In this document: piece after piece, positions 43,201 through 58,794 of the stretch | Layout of the letters: every line of letters begins with the position of its first letter | How positions within the stretch are numbered: the stretch's first letter is position 1 | Assembly: GCA_948144175.1 (NCBI GenBank) | Contig: CANXME010002002.1 | Location: forward strand, 558,001-622,000 | Direction of reading: 5' to 3' | Source: Closterium sp. NIES-65 | Taxonomy: Eukaryota > Streptophyta > Zygnematophyceae > Desmidiales > Closteriaceae | Length of the DNA stretch: 64,000 bases | The notes under the pieces: model-generated | Databases searched by the model: none | What the model was told of the DNA's origin: nothing | What the model saw: only the letters and a program-made list of their open reading frames with translations | Position numbers and translations under genes: made by a program

Positions 43201-45145
43201 AGAGGAAGAGCAGGGGGCATTCAAAGCCCTCCTTAAAGCGGTGAAGACAGGGACCGTCCTTACACTGCCCAGTAAGGAAGACCCGTTCGTACTCTACACC
43301 GACTGGAGCAGTGCAGGCATGGGGGGAATTCTATGCCAGGAGAGGGACGGACAGGAGAGGGTGGTGGCCTTTGCGAGCCGAAGCTGTAACCTTGCAGAAG
43401 CCAATTATAGCTCATACGAAGGGGAAGGGCTCGCGGCGGTCTGGGCTATCACCCACTTCCGGGTATACCCACAGGGGAGACCGTTCGTGTTAGTCACAGA
43501 TCATCAGCCGCTGACGTGGCTGATGACCAATCAGGCCCTGACCGGCCGGAACGCTCGATGGGCCATGCGTCTGCAGGAATATGAGTTCACCATTCGACAC
43601 CGAGCAGGGAAGACATTGCAACACGTGGACGGGCTATCACGCAACCCGCCACCTTCGAGCCCAGAGGCGTGCCTCGTGGCTTTGGCGAGAGAAATCGACA
43701 GGGAAGGAGCTAAACTGAAAGCTCAAAAGGGAGCCGAAGACGTCTGGGAGGATGAAGAGACTCTGGGGTGGATCCAAGGAAAGACCTCAGAATCAGAACC
43801 TGCAAGCGAGAGGGCCCGAGCCAGGGGCCTGCATTACCGGTGGTTCCGGGACCAGCTCCAGAAAAACACTAAAGAAGGATGGAAGCTGGTCCCGAGGCGA
43901 GAGGAACGGGAAGAGATCATAGCGAGGGTGCATCGGCAGCTGGGGCACTATGGCAGCCTAAGGACGAGCCAGCTAATAGAGACGGGCTGGTGGTGGGCAG
44001 GAATGAGAGGAGACATTAAAGAGTGGGTGGGCTCTTGCGAACTATGCAGCAGGAACAAAGCAGAGATGGAGAGAGGGAGGGAAGAGCTGCACTCGCTGCC
44101 CATCAGAGGCCTAGGGTTTCGGTGGTCATTAGATATGGCCGGAGAAATGCCGCTCAGCCAAAGGGGGAAGCGGTTCATACTCATCTTGATCGAGCACGGC
44201 AGTAAGTGGGTGGAGGTGAAGGCGCTGCCGAGCAAGAGCTCGGCCCGGATAGCAGAGGCATTTGAGGAACAGGTGTTGACTCGGTTCGGAGCATGTGGGG
44301 AAGTATTGACAGATCAGGGCACAGAATTCTTGGGAGAATTCGAGAAGCTACTGAAAGCTAGCAGTATTACTCATCGGCGGACCTCCAGGTATCACCCGCA
44401 GAGTGACGGGCTCACATAACGGTTTGTGCAGACGGTGAAGAGAGGGCTGAGAGCTTACGGGGAACAATTCAAGAAGGACTGGGACATGAGACTCCCGTGG
44501 GTAGTCGCAGGCTACCGATTCAGTAAGCAGGCAGCGCTAAAGGACTTCTCGCCGTACTACCTGCTGCTGGGAAGGGAACCTATCTTGCCCATAGACGCGC
44601 CACGGGTACTGACAGATGTTGTCTCAGTGAGCTCGGAAGACGCATGGGTGGGGCTGGCCGAGGTTAGGGCAAGGTATCTACGGGAGATGCTGCCAGCAGC
44701 GTTAGAGAACCTGCATGTGGCCCAGCTCAGAGACGCACAGCGCTACAAACGAAGGAGAGAAGAGCAGGCAGGGGCGAAGGGGGCACCGTTGGGGGTGGGG
44801 GAAGAAGTATATGTCAAGCAGGCCAGGCAAGATATGCTGGATATAGGGCTTAGCACTGAGAGGTGGAAAGTGAAAGAGGTCAAGGAGTCGGGAGTGGTAG
44901 TACTAGTGGGGGACAAGGGGCAAGAGAAGAGGGATCATCAGACGAATGTAGCTAAGGCATGGCCCCAGCGAGTACCCCCAGGCCCTCTCAAGCAGAAGGA
45001 GCAGACAAGAGAAGAGCCTTTCACCAAAGGGGTCCATCGGCGATACCTACTAGAGCAAGAGTTAGCGCCAAGGAGGGGGCAAGAGGGAAAGGCAGGGGTA
45101 GCCACCCAACGCATGAAGAGAGAGTTGAGGAACTTGATGGGGTGA

Positions 45146-45885
45146 GACAGAGGAAGAGGGGATACAGAGAAGGGAGGGACAAGGTGGGAGGGGCTGGCAC
45201 GAGACCAAAGACAGGGGCAGAAGAAAGAAGGTACTGAGCTGGGAAGGACAAAGCAAGAGGAGGGGCAAAGAGACCAAGTTTCCGACAGCTCCAATTGTAA
45301 TAACAGTAGTGGAAGATTCTGAACCGCTCAGTTGGCCAACCGGTTGTGTTCATAAAACACATGAATGGCGGCGAAATGGAAGCGCGTTGATGATTCTAGG
45401 TGAAACGGTGGAAATCGGCCTACGGCGTGAGAAGGGAGAGAGAAATCGAGAAGGAATGTGTGAGAAGGTGGAAGAAACATCGAGATTGAAGTTGGCGAGG
45501 GGAAATTGTGGTTCGAGCTCGAGGGGTGTTCGAGAAGGTTCCAGATTCGGTCTTGAGGTGTGTTCACCGAATTCGGTTCGGTTGCGTCTGCGACTCGAGG
45601 TGAAACGAGGCGCACGCGGTTACTTGGGAAACAAGTGAAGTTACGAATCGCATTTTGTGTCTTGCGTGACTATAAAACTGCTTGTACTCATTCTGGAAAT
45701 CATAACATTGGACAACATTGATACCAATCAGAATTTGAAAATTGCTGAAGTGTGTATTGACAACTTCAAGCAGAGCTGCGCATATCATTGGATTCGGGAG
45801 ATTGTGGAGAACACGATAGGCGATAGCAAGTAGACTATTGCCGACTAATGCGTTTACGATCCTAAGATAATGTGCCAAGGGCTCG
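45146..45885. other. Spacer, no gene recognised
   Basis: This is the sequence between the Gypsy integrase frame and the ABC1K exon copy. No coding frame with recognisable motifs and no LTR were found. Confidence 0.5.
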
Positions 45886-45889
45886 TTAG

Positions 45890-46145
45890 ATACCCGCTGC
45901 TGGTACCACTCGTAGCACTGGTAGCGCTGGTAACGCTGTTCGTTCCCCGCGACGTGGCACTTCCCGCCTTGTCATGCGAATGCCATGGCGCGCCGGACAG
46001 CCCGCTCCGGAATTGGGACTCCGCCTGCACGATCCGATCCTGCAGCCATCCCGCGAGCTCGACGCGCAATATATCGAAGTTCGAGCTGACGTTAGAATTA
46101 CCACTACGGTCGGTCGAGGTGATGCTTCATGATCGAATCAGGAGG
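45890..46145 (-). pseudogene. Broken copy of ABC1K exon 1
   Basis: It matches 22870-23110: on the minus strand [20 protein letters not shown] and [18 protein letters not shown] are clear, and the start-codon region (ATGAAGCATCAC...GACCGACCGT) is also kept, but the two are no longer in one frame. No other ABC1K exon follows. It lies head-to-head with the GH6 gene, as the intact ABC1K gene does with the GH6 relic. Confidence 0.9.
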
Positions 46146-46959
46146 GTTACGATGGTGATAGCGACGTTTCTTGGGAGTTGACGAGTAAATGAGAGAGAGA
46201 TTTCGGAACCGCATGGGCCTGACATGTAGTCGTACGAATCCCATTATCTCGGATATTAGACATGTTGCGGAATTACGAACTGGGCCCATATGAACGAAAA
46301 CGAATTATGATGCAGGAGGATTTGTTTCTTGTGGAGGTAATGCAGGCAGTTGCGACTGTAATCAGGGCAACATCGCACACGGTTTGCGATTACTGACAAT
46401 GTGTTCGCTACGGATTTCTACCCGTGTGCGACGCACCAATGAAACTGTGGATTGCGCAGCGAAGAGATGGCGATGGCCTGCCGACCTATCGCGAACGTCA
46501 TCCTCAGGATGGTCCTCCCTCGCCAACTCTGTTACGCATGAAAGATTCGTTACACTCACGTTGGAGACCATCCACATTCCCCTGCCAACGCAGTACAGGG
46601 ATGGTACAATTTGGTGCGTTGTTTACAACGGTAATTCAAATACAACCGCGCTCAACCGTGTTGGAACCAACTGAACGACACCCCACGACAGATCTGCTCC
46701 CAAGATCTGCTCGGAACATGTTCACATTTCGCGCCACACGGCACCTGGCACCAACACGCACCGCTGATTTGCTGTGTTGCCTCTGGCTTCAAATCAAACA
46801 TTCCTGATGTACAGTCTCTCTGGCCATTGTTTTCCTCCACTAATGATCTCACTTGCCTTCCCTTCCCGCAGTTGCTGCTATTGTTGACACCACACGCCAC
46901 CACGCGCCAACCAATGTGTGCCTTGCTCTAGCAGTCTTTTTCCTATAATTATCGGTGTA

Positions 46960-47360
46960 TGTTTGGATCGTAGGTTGGCAGCAGAGTGACGGAAATGACC
47001 CAAGTTGATCTTGCCTCCAATGCGAGTAGTTCGACGTGGCCCCAGCCGCGTTCCCGCCGTGAGTCTCGCTCGCCGTGGATATCGTTCCTTCCGAACCAGC
47101 CGACGTCGCCGGGAACGAGATTCACGGCGGAGCTCCTAAGATTATTGGTATCACTACCGCTATGGTGTCACCAATAATTGTCATAGCACACCCCTCGGAC
47201 CGCACAGCAGAATGACGGACACAACTGAATCCGAGCTTGCCTCCGATGCGATCTGAGCCGCAGTGCGGCTTGGCCCTGGCGGCGTTCAAAAGGGACGGTC
47301 CCGCCGTGAGTTTGCCACACTCGTAACTCATTCATTCCTTTCAACCAACCAAACCTGAAC
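46960..47360 (+). promoter_or_regulatory. Upstream region of the GH6 gene with an internal duplication
   Basis: GCAGAGTGACGGAAATGACC...CTTGCCTCCAATGCG at about 46980-47024 recurs as GCAGAATGACGGACACAACT...CTTGCCTCCGATGCG at about 47206-47250. A copy is also kept upstream of the GH6 relic (about 23955-24000). Conservation across both loci suggests promoter or 5' leader function; no TATA box is obvious. Confidence 0.5.
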
Positions 47361-47361
47361 G

Positions 47362-50300
47362 ATGGAGTATGCGCGTTTCCTTTCGACTACATTGGCATGG
47401 GCGATACTAGTCGTGCTGATGGCTCTCAGTCTGACACCTTCGTCAGCCGCATTCAACTTCGCAAGCTCCGAGGCCGGAAAAGTGCAGTGGTCGCTCGACT
47501 GTGACTGGGTCGGCAACGACATCGGCCGAGCCGCCGGCAAGGGCGAGACGTGCGGACAGCAGTGCCTGAGCCGCGCGGATTGCACGCATTGGACGTGGAG
47601 CGCCTTCAACGGCGGCACGTGCTGGCTCAAGGGGGCCATCAACGCGACTGAACTGGTCGCCGCCACTGGCACGTCGTGCGGTTACCGCGTCGGCGACAGC
47701 GCGACTGGCAACCCGTACACGGGAGTTCAGCCGTACCTCAACCCTGGGTATGTGGCGAGCGTGAAAGCCGCGGTGCGCGCCGCGCTTCCCTCGGATGCGC
47801 CGTTTTTCGCGAGCGTGGCGCAGTATGCGACGGCTGTGTGGCTCGACACGATGGCGTCCCTAGATTCCATCCCCGGCCACCTGAGCGACGCAGCGACTCA
47901 GGCGGGCGGCAAGGCGATTCTCGTGCAATTCGTGATCTACGATCTCCCGGGCCGCGACTGCAAGGCGTGGTCGTCCAATGGGGAGATTCCCAAGGGCGGC
48001 CTCGACACGTACAAGACCAAGTACATCGATGTTGCCGTGGCGCGCCTTAGAAACAAGGCGGCGAACGTGCGTCTGTCGCTCGTGATCGAGCCCGACTCGC
48101 TGCCCAACATCGCGACGAACATGGGCACGAATCGGTGCGACGCGACGACGGACAAGGAGTACACGGAGGGCGTCGCGTATGCCATCGCGGAGCTCTCGCA
48201 GATCCCCGACACCACGCTCTATCTCGACTCCGGCTTCGGCGGCTGGCTCGGTGAGTGCGTGTGCCGCGTGCGGTTCGTTCCGTTTCATGCCAATCCGTTC
48301 CGTTTCTTCCTCCCCTTTCAGCCATAGCCCTGCTTCCGCCTTTTCGCTTCGCTCTCTTCTCCCTCACCCCGCCCCTCACTCCTACGCCGCTCGCCTCCCA
48401 ATGCATGAGCAGGGTGGCCGGAGGGAATGAAGCGCGTCGTGGCGGTGTACAAGAAGGTCCTCGCGCGCGCGCGGCAGATCCGCGCGAACGCCAAGATCCG
48501 CGGCTTCGCGTCCAACGTGGCCAACTACAGCCCGCTCTTCGCCTCCAGCTGCCCGGCGCTGGAGAAGTGCCCGCTCGTGAAGAACCCGAGCACGGGCGAG
48601 ATGTGCTACGACTGGAACCCGTGCATCGACGAGAACCGGTTCACGGCGCGCATGAATGCGTACCTGGGAGCCGCTGGACTGCCCACCAGGTGGATCGTGG
48701 ACACAAGTAGGTCCGGCCGCGCTGGCATTCGCAACCGGTGGGGGTCGTGGTGCAACGTGAAGGGCGCGGGGATCGGACAGCGCCCCGAGCCTAATCCCGC
48801 TAATGCTCCGCAAGGTGAGCACCCTTGCTTTTTCCTGCTGCTGCTGTTCTCTCCTCTTCTCTTCCTGGCGATCCTGTTTTGAAGTGGCGTTTCCCTTGGG
48901 TGGTCTCATGCGGCTCCCTCCCCTTCCCCGCACACCTTTTTCTTTCCTGCCCGGCAGTTGATGCTCTGGTTTGGATCAAGCCACCTGGGGAGAGCGATGG
49001 CCATTCGTAAGTACCTAATCCCTCCTATGCGCCTGTGGTGTGGTCGTACTAGTTTCCTAGTGCGCGTGTCCCTTCCTCTTTGCCAATGGGTCATTTCTCA
49101 ATGAGCCAATGTTGAAACGGTTGGCTCTGCTTCTCGGTACACCTTCACTCATCTCCCGTCCTTCCTCCAACCTCTCATCTCCCCAGAACAAAGTTTCTGG
49201 GCATTTTCCCTGTGGATCACGAGTGCAACCCCGATGACGCGCTGGGCCTGGACGCCCTATCGAGCGCGCCCCGCGCAGGGCAGTGGTTCCAGACGCAATT
49301 CACCGCGCTTGTCCGCTACGCCAACCCGCCCATGCCTGCTGGAAAGGTGGACCCGCCCACGCCTGCCGACCCGTGCATGACCGACCCAAAAACGAACCCT
49401 GCGTGTGATCCGTTCTGGGAGGACTTGGCTGTCAAGTACTCCCCGCAGTACAAGTTCCACCCCGACGAGACCATCTGGCCAATCACGATCGACAAGTACC
49501 TTACGCATGTGTATGACTCCATGGGTTCGTATTTTGTGGGAGATACGGAGCATCAGGTTAAATACCAGGCGGGCCCGATCACTCCCGACAACCTTGATAC
49601 ATTGCTGGAGAATCCGAATCTGAAGTCCAGTCATGGATCTACTGTCCTGCGTATTCTGGGTGAAATCAGTCAGAATACGGCCTGGGTGAGGGACTCGAGG
49701 CGCAACCCGAAGAACGGAGGCACGAAGCTGTACACCGTCATTTACAATCCGAAACCCGACGACAAAGACTCGTTTGTGGAGATTCAGTATTGGCTCTTCT
49801 ACCCTTACGTGAGCATTCCAATCCAAATAGTACCCTGGATTCAAGTACTTCCTTTTGTCTCCTCCCTCTCTCACTCCCCCACCCCCCAGTTTGCCCCAAC
49901 CCCTCTGTGAAACGTTGTGAACCTGTTTCAAGCGTTCAAGATTTGCTTTATCCTTTGCATTTGCAGAACTTTGTCAACTCCCTTGCTGGGTATTACAACC
50001 ACATCACGGACCTGGTGGCGATTGCAATCCGCTTCTCAAAGACCGGCCAGCCTCAGCGCATTTGGTACGCGCAGCACGGTGGCGGCCCCGTGTGGGCGTG
50101 GGACACGGGAGCTGACTGGGCCGACCCCAAGCCAAAGGAGTTTGCTACGGTGATGGGAACGCATCCCATTGTGTATGTCGCGGAAGGAACTCATGAGCAT
50201 TACCATAAAGTCGGTGAGTAGCTCGTGGAACACCTCACCCACCGTTTTCTATGCCAAGGCTAATCCTCGTTGGTGCTCTGTTCGTCTCTTTCATTCACAG

Positions 50301-50796
50301 GTAGTAGTTTCCATTGCAACGTGGGCCATTGTGACGAGACTGCCAATGGAGGAGTCGTATGGACGCCCAAGGACAACCCAAAGTCCTTTGAGTTTGTTCA
50401 CGTGAAGAGCGAGATATCCGCTTCCATGCCGAATGCAGACCGTGCGAAGCTATTCACGGGGAGGAACAAGTGGATGGCTTACAATGGGAAAGTTGGCGGA
50501 TATTGTAAGTGTGGTCGCCCTAACCACGGTTTGTAGACACTGCTTCGGATGATGGGTGCTGACTTTGTTTGCGTTTGTTCGCAGATATGAGTTGGCTCTC
50601 CAACGGTAAAGAAGTTACGCGCCTTGAAACTGGAGTGAACGCGATATCTTTCCAGAAGTACCAGGGGCAGGTAAGCTTGTTTTGGCTACAGAACATTTTG
50701 TATTGTGTCATTCTTTGGCATGGAATGCAAATCGGCCTCTAATATTTCTTCTTGTTGCGCTAACAGTTCACTGCTGCGCTAGGGATTCTTAAGTAA
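47362..50796 (+). CDS. Secreted GH6 glucanase fused to a Vps62-like domain
   Basis: Eight exons with GT-AG introns: 47362-48250, 48413-48814, 48958-49006, 49187-49808, 49967-50213, 50301-50504, 50585-50670 and 50767-50796. All junctions keep frame and the protein ends FTAALGILK. Residues 1-30 are a signal peptide (LAWAILVVLMALSLTPSSAA). Residues about 46-106 are Cys-rich, PAN/apple-like (CDWVGND...CGQQCLSRADCTHWTW). The GH6 domain follows, with the family's catalytic aspartates in YDLPGRDC (D199) and LVIEPDSLPN (D245), then RWIVDTSRSG, WCNVKGAGIGQRP and WIKPPGESDGHS. GH6 enzymes cut beta-1,4-glucan. After QWFQTQFTALVRYANPP the protein continues into a Vps62/DUF946-like region (YSPQYKFHPDETIWPITIDK, YWLFYPYNF, HEHYHKVG, HCD). 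Likely role: wall cellulose remodelling. The usual LDAGHxGW reads LDSGFGGW. Confidence 0.88.
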
Positions 50797-50799
50797 GCA

Positions 50800-51740
50800 A
50801 GGGGCGAATCCCTGAGGGGTGCTTGCTGTGAGAAGAGGCAGCTTGGCACAAAGTGGAGGTGTGGCAAGGGGCAACCCCGACATGGGTTGAGTGGGGAGGG
50901 GACTGTCTTCTCTTCTGGCCCCTTGACCCTTGACACGGACCCAGTTCCACCACTAAGAGTTAGCTCTGAATAAAACGCGTCGTGCTCCTCATGTTGCACG
51001 TTGCCGAGTGTCCTTGCTTACTCCAGCTACCGCTACTTTCCCTGAAGTGGTGTTTGGTGTGGGTGGGGATGCCCATGAATGATCTATTTATTAAGCTACG
51101 GTATGTAACCAGGAGTGTACTGAATGACAGTTCACCATTGCCATGAACAAATACACAAACTCAAGGTTCACAGACGCACATCAAGCACTAACACCCATAC
51201 CTGTCATCTCTACTTGACCCGAGTGTTGGGCTGAAAAAAGCCCTTAGGATCTTTGCAGGGGTGAACTCTGGGTAGAGTTGGTGTAGTAGCGGAAGCGTTA
51301 ATAAAGAGTTGTGAACCACCTTGCGCTAGTATGTGAGGGCAAAGTAAGTAATTTAAAACAAAGAGATACAAGATTATATAAGAGTACAAGGAATATGAAA
51401 GGATACGATTATAACTGTTTTACTTGTTGCTGTTGCGGTTCGATACAGTGACGACTCGGGCAACTGCTCTGTAGCGAGTCAGTTGTCTGTCCTTGCTGTC
51501 GCGCTGTATTTGTCAGGTCAAATGTCGCTGACCTTTGACTTTCGCGTAACCTCCAGCAGTTACTTCAACCTCCGAGGGTTGACTCGCTGGTGCCTCGATA
51601 TGCTTTGCTTCGCTTGTGCCTTCGTGTTTCGACACGACAGAGGCGCTTAGGACCGATTGTTTCCAACACCGAGTACCCAGCGAGCTGGCAATGAGCTGCC
51701 GGTTATCAGGGCTGCTCTGCACGCCAGGCTCTGACGTTGC
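50800..51740. other. Intergenic region between convergent genes
   Basis: This region lies between the GH6 stop and the MutS2-like gene's 3' end and holds the 3' ends of both. No other gene is recognised. Confidence 0.6.
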
Positions 51741-51749
51741 TTCTCATTG

Positions 51750-55234
<3,485 letters not shown>

Positions 55235-55290
55235 ACTACCGGCAGAAGCTGACGGCCGGCTGAGGAAACGCTAAAACGAGTCCCCAACAG

Positions 55291-55495
55291 TCACTTGACG
55301 ATGGTCTGCGCGCCTCTGAGTGCGAGAAACGCCTGCGCGTGCGGGTGGGGGAGCGAGCGCGCGATGGCGAAGGCGGCGGGGTTGGCATAGCGCAGCTTGC
55401 TGTGCGGGTCCGTGTAGGGCGCCTCCAGCCCCGCCCCGTTCTATCGCGGTACTTGTTAGCGCCGTACATTGACGGCGGCGCCTCGATCGTCACGT
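55291..55495 (-). CDS. Last exon of an IES6/INO80C-like gene (YL1-C domain)
   Basis: IES6/INO80C is a small subunit of the INO80 chromatin remodeller. The exon starts after a TGCAG acceptor at 55495 and reads VTIEAPPSMYGANKYRDRTG, then in another frame EAPYTDPHSKLRYANPAAFA, IARSLPHPHAQAFLALRGAQ and TIVK before the stop. The family pattern is PPS.YP.K.YCDITG.EAPYTDP.T.LRY.N...F..IR.LP...VQ.YLALR.A. The two frames meet in the run ACGGGGCGGGGCTGG, so there is either a small indel or a sequence error. Upstream exons were not recognised; 55.5-55.86 kb has only weak candidates. Confidence 0.65.
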
Positions 55496-55859
55496 CTGCA
55501 CGCGCGCGGGGGAGGGAAGGGGGAAATGGGGAGAGACAATGAGCTGTCGTTCATTGGCTCATGGCAAGTAGAGACACATACGGTATTGACTGTGAAGTAA
55601 TGATGAGAAAAACGACAAGTACAAATATAGCAACAAAGAACAGGTGGGGGGGTGGCAGGAAGGAAGGGGGGTTGGAGGAATAAGATCTCTAAGAGTACAG
55701 TATCCCTTCCCATTTCACTCCCAATACTCACTGAAACTAATGTGAATGCATGCCTCTAACCCATCCAGCACCACATCCAGCTTGCATGTATCCTGTAACA
55801 CAACCCCCACTAACAAGGATGAACTAGGGCTGTTTTGGTTGCCCGAGGGAGAAAGAAAA

Positions 55860-56150
55860 GCCCCACATTCATGGGTGCTTGAGACAAAGCCCCACATTCA
55901 TGGGTGCTTGAGACAAAGCCCCACATTCATGGGTGCTTGAGACAAAGCCCCACATTCATGGGTGCTTGAGACAAAGCCCCACATTCATGGGTGCTTGAGA
56001 CAAAGCCCCACATTCATGGGTGCTTGAGACAAAGCCCCACATTCATGGGTGCTTGAGACAAAGCCCCACATTCATGGGTGCTTGAGACAAAGCCCCACAT
56101 TCATGGGTGCTTGAGACAAAGCCCCACATTCATGGGTGCTTGAGACACCG
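55860..56150. repeat. 29-bp minisatellite
   Basis: GCCCCACATTCATGGGTGCT plus TGAGACAAA is repeated ten times with no visible change between units. Confidence 0.97.
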
Positions 56151-58740
56151 GTGACCCGAGAGTGGCTCATGTGTCGCGATGCGATTGTGACGTTGTCCCC
56201 ACAAGCTGTTGTGCCAAAGAGAGGAGCGAGACGAGGAAGAGCCTCGACAACAAGGTGATGGAACTTTGTGGGCCTTTCTCCACAGCATGCACCCTAAGAG
56301 CGACCATCAACCATGCGAAACAAAAACGGTCTGTTGTAGCCACCTGGATTGCGACGATGCTGCCATTTCTCAACGTGCCGCTGTGCACCTGTTGCCCCGC
56401 AACACTTGCCAATGCGCGCCTGCACACACAAACGTGCATGTATGCATGTTCATACTCGCACACATACATCCATGCACACAGACACGGACATGTGCAAGTG
56501 CTCACGTGCACACGCGCACGCGCACATACACACAGAGTGCATGCAACATCGTACCCTCAGCACCACCATACCCTCAGCACCACCATACCCTCAGCAACAC
56601 CATACCTACGCCTTCTCTCCCTCATTTCTCCATATCAACACCCCTACTGTCCGCATCCCACGATGGCCCCCCTTTTCTCCCCACCCAGCAGGAAGGAGCA
56701 GTGCCGAGGGTGGCAGCAGTGGGAGGAGGCGGCGTGGCATCGAGATAGAAGGAGGGTGGGAGCAGGCGCAGGGGTACAAGGGAAGCATGGACGGTGGAGG
56801 AGGGGTGATGGGGACAGAGAAGGGGAAGGCAGGGGAGGGGTGATGGGAGTGAGTGAGAGCGATGCAAAAGGTTGTGCTGCTGTTGGTAGAGAAAGTGGCA
56901 ATGAAGCAGAGGGGAATATGCCAGACGGAGAAGGAGCGGGAGAGCACGGGGCGAGGGAAGGGGGAACGCACGGGGCGAGGGAAGGGGGAACGCACGGGGC
57001 GAGGGAAGGGGGAACGCACGGGGCGAGGGAAGGGGGAACGCAGGGGGAAGAGGAAGCGAGGGAGGCCGCTGTAAGGGCGATGGAGGCGTTTCTTCTGAGG
57101 CCACAGCCTTACGAGGTGAGGACTCACCACACTCAAGGTCGTGTTGTTTCCATTACAGCCAGCATCTGCAACACAATGAGAACCACGCCAGCACCACCAT
57201 ACCCTCTGCACCACCATACCCTCTGCACCACCATACCCTCTGCACCACCATACCCTCTGCACCACCATACCCTCTGCACCACCATACTCTCTGCACCACC
57301 ATACCCTCTGCACCACCATACCCTCTGCAGATTATGTCCGACCTATCAACCTTAACTCCCCTCTGCACCACCTCACTACCCTCTGCACCACCACACTACC
57401 CTCTGCACCACCACACTACCCTCTGCACCACCACACTACCCTCTGCACCACCACAGTACCCTCTGCACCACCACATTACCCTCTGCACCACCACAGTACC
57501 CTCTGCAGCACCACAGTACCCTCAGCACATCATGTCCGACCTCTCAACCTTACCTCCCCTCCCCCGCAACTCACTGTCTCTCAATCGCCCCATGCACCCG
57601 TCTACCACCTGGCCCGTGGTTATTCAGGTCGCCAAGGGGCTTTGTCTCGGCTCAGACTACGCACAAGGCGTCTCTGCTGCTCCCACTTCGCGTCAGGGAT
57701 AATTCTCTGCTGCTCTCTTTCTGGTCTCGCTTCCTATCCACTCCCATCCCACTCTCTGGCCCACTCCAGACCCACAAACTCCACGCATTGCCTCACTGCT
57801 TCCTCCTCTTCCCAAAACCACCCCCCAGCAAGGAGCGGAATAGAGGGTTGCAGCAGTGGAGAAGCCAGCGAGCCAGCTGCCAAAATAGAGAGCGCCAGCT
57901 GGAGTGCTGCTCCCCTACGTTTCCTCTCTCTCACCCCTCCTTATCAACACCCTTACTGTCCGCTCCTGAAAGCAGCGTGCTAGCTGCCAAAAGGAAGGGG
58001 CGGTGAAGATGGGTGGCAGCAGCGGGTGAAACCAGCATGCTAGCTCCCAAAAAGGGAGAGGGTCGGCTACGGTGCGGACCCCTCGCCTCTCCTCTCCCTC
58101 ACTCGTCCTTATCAACACCCTTACTATCCGCATCCCACCATGCCCTCCCGCTTCTCCCCACCCAGCAGCCAGGAGCGGTGCCGAGGGTGGCAGCAGTGGG
58201 AGGTGGCGGCGTGGCATTGAGCTCACAGGAGGGTGGGAGCAGACGCAAGGGTACATGAAAAGAATGGACAGTGGAGGAGGGGAGTTGGGGGCGGGGAAGA
58301 GGGGGGGCAGGGGAGTTGTGATGGGATTGAGTGAGAGCGATGCACGGGGTTGTGCTGGTGTTGGTAAAGGGGGTGGCAGTGGGGCAGAGGGGAATATGTC
58401 AGACGGAGAAGGAGTGGGTGGGCAAGGGGCGAGGGAGGGGGGGAATGCAGGGGAAGAGCAAGCGAGGGAGGACGCTGCACGGGTGACGGAAAGGTTTCTG
58501 AGACCACCGTCTCCTGAGGCTGCATCCGATGCTGTCACGAGGTGCGCTCTCACCATCACAAGGTGCACTCTCACCATCACGAGGTGTGCTCTCACCATCA
58601 CGATGTGCACTCTCACCATCACGAGGTGTGCTCTCACCATCACGATGTGCACTCTCACCATCACGAGGTGTGCTCTCAAGGAACACCACTTATTGGTGGT
58701 GGTAGACATTGCGTGGCTGCAGAATCGGAGTTGTTAGCAG
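56150..58740. repeat. Duplicated unknown block with several minisatellites
   Basis: About 430 bp at 56627-57110 match 58100-58530 (starting CAACACCCYTACTRTCCGCA and CCACCCAGCAG). A shorter third copy is near 57930-57970. Possible exons on the plus strand end MEAFLLRPQPYE|GTGAGG and (R)VTERFLRPPSPEA, but I recognise no family. Minisatellites inside: 24 bp (GGGGCGAGGGAAGGGGGAAC plus GCAC, 56940-57050), 17 bp (CACCACCATACCCTCTG, 57191-57330), 20 bp (CACCACCACACTACCCTCTG, 57360-57530) and 21 bp (CTCACCATCACGAGGTGTGC plus T, 58541-58680). Confidence 0.75.
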
Positions 58741-58794
58741 TTTGTTAAAAGAAACAGGCTTGTAAAAACCTGTGTTTGTGTGTAGAAAAAACTT

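Larger units (their letters stand above)
31449..45145 (+). mobile_element. Ty3/Gypsy-type element carrying a C5 DNA methyltransferase domain
   Basis: Parts in order: Gag with two zinc knuckles (31449-32920; CHECGEAGHLKRDC, CGNCGRKGHKDDAC), aspartic protease (about 40500; IIDTGAHHVLIG), and a cytosine-C5 methyltransferase-like domain (about 41040-41610) with motif I ELYGGIGTGLAAVL, motif IV GWECQGYSRAG, motif VI YILENVD and motif VIII QLGSRAHRPRRYW. Reverse transcriptase follows (about 42360-43150; DLRQGFNQIPI, YIDDVVVFS), then RNase H (VLYTDWSSAGMGG), and integrase (about 43900-44900; HRQLGHYG...CELCSRNK, SLDMAGE, LTDQGTEFLG). It is interrupted by a complete Copia element (32921-40274) and is broken in a few further places. 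LTRs were not identified, so its outer limits are open. It is older than the Copia inside it. Methyltransferase-bearing retrotransposons have been reported from charophytes and dinoflagellates. Confidence 0.88.

Noticed and set aside
55715-55790. Possible small exon on the minus strand (DTCKLDVVLDGLEACIHISF)
   Set aside because: It has splice-like borders and reads like a real helix, but I cannot assign a family or connect it to the IES6-like exon.
56340-56400. Possible receptor-kinase fragment on the minus strand (VHSGTLRNGSIVAIQV)
   Set aside because: The match to kinase subdomains I-II is only about 15 residues long and the following sequence does not continue convincingly, so it was not listed as a gene.
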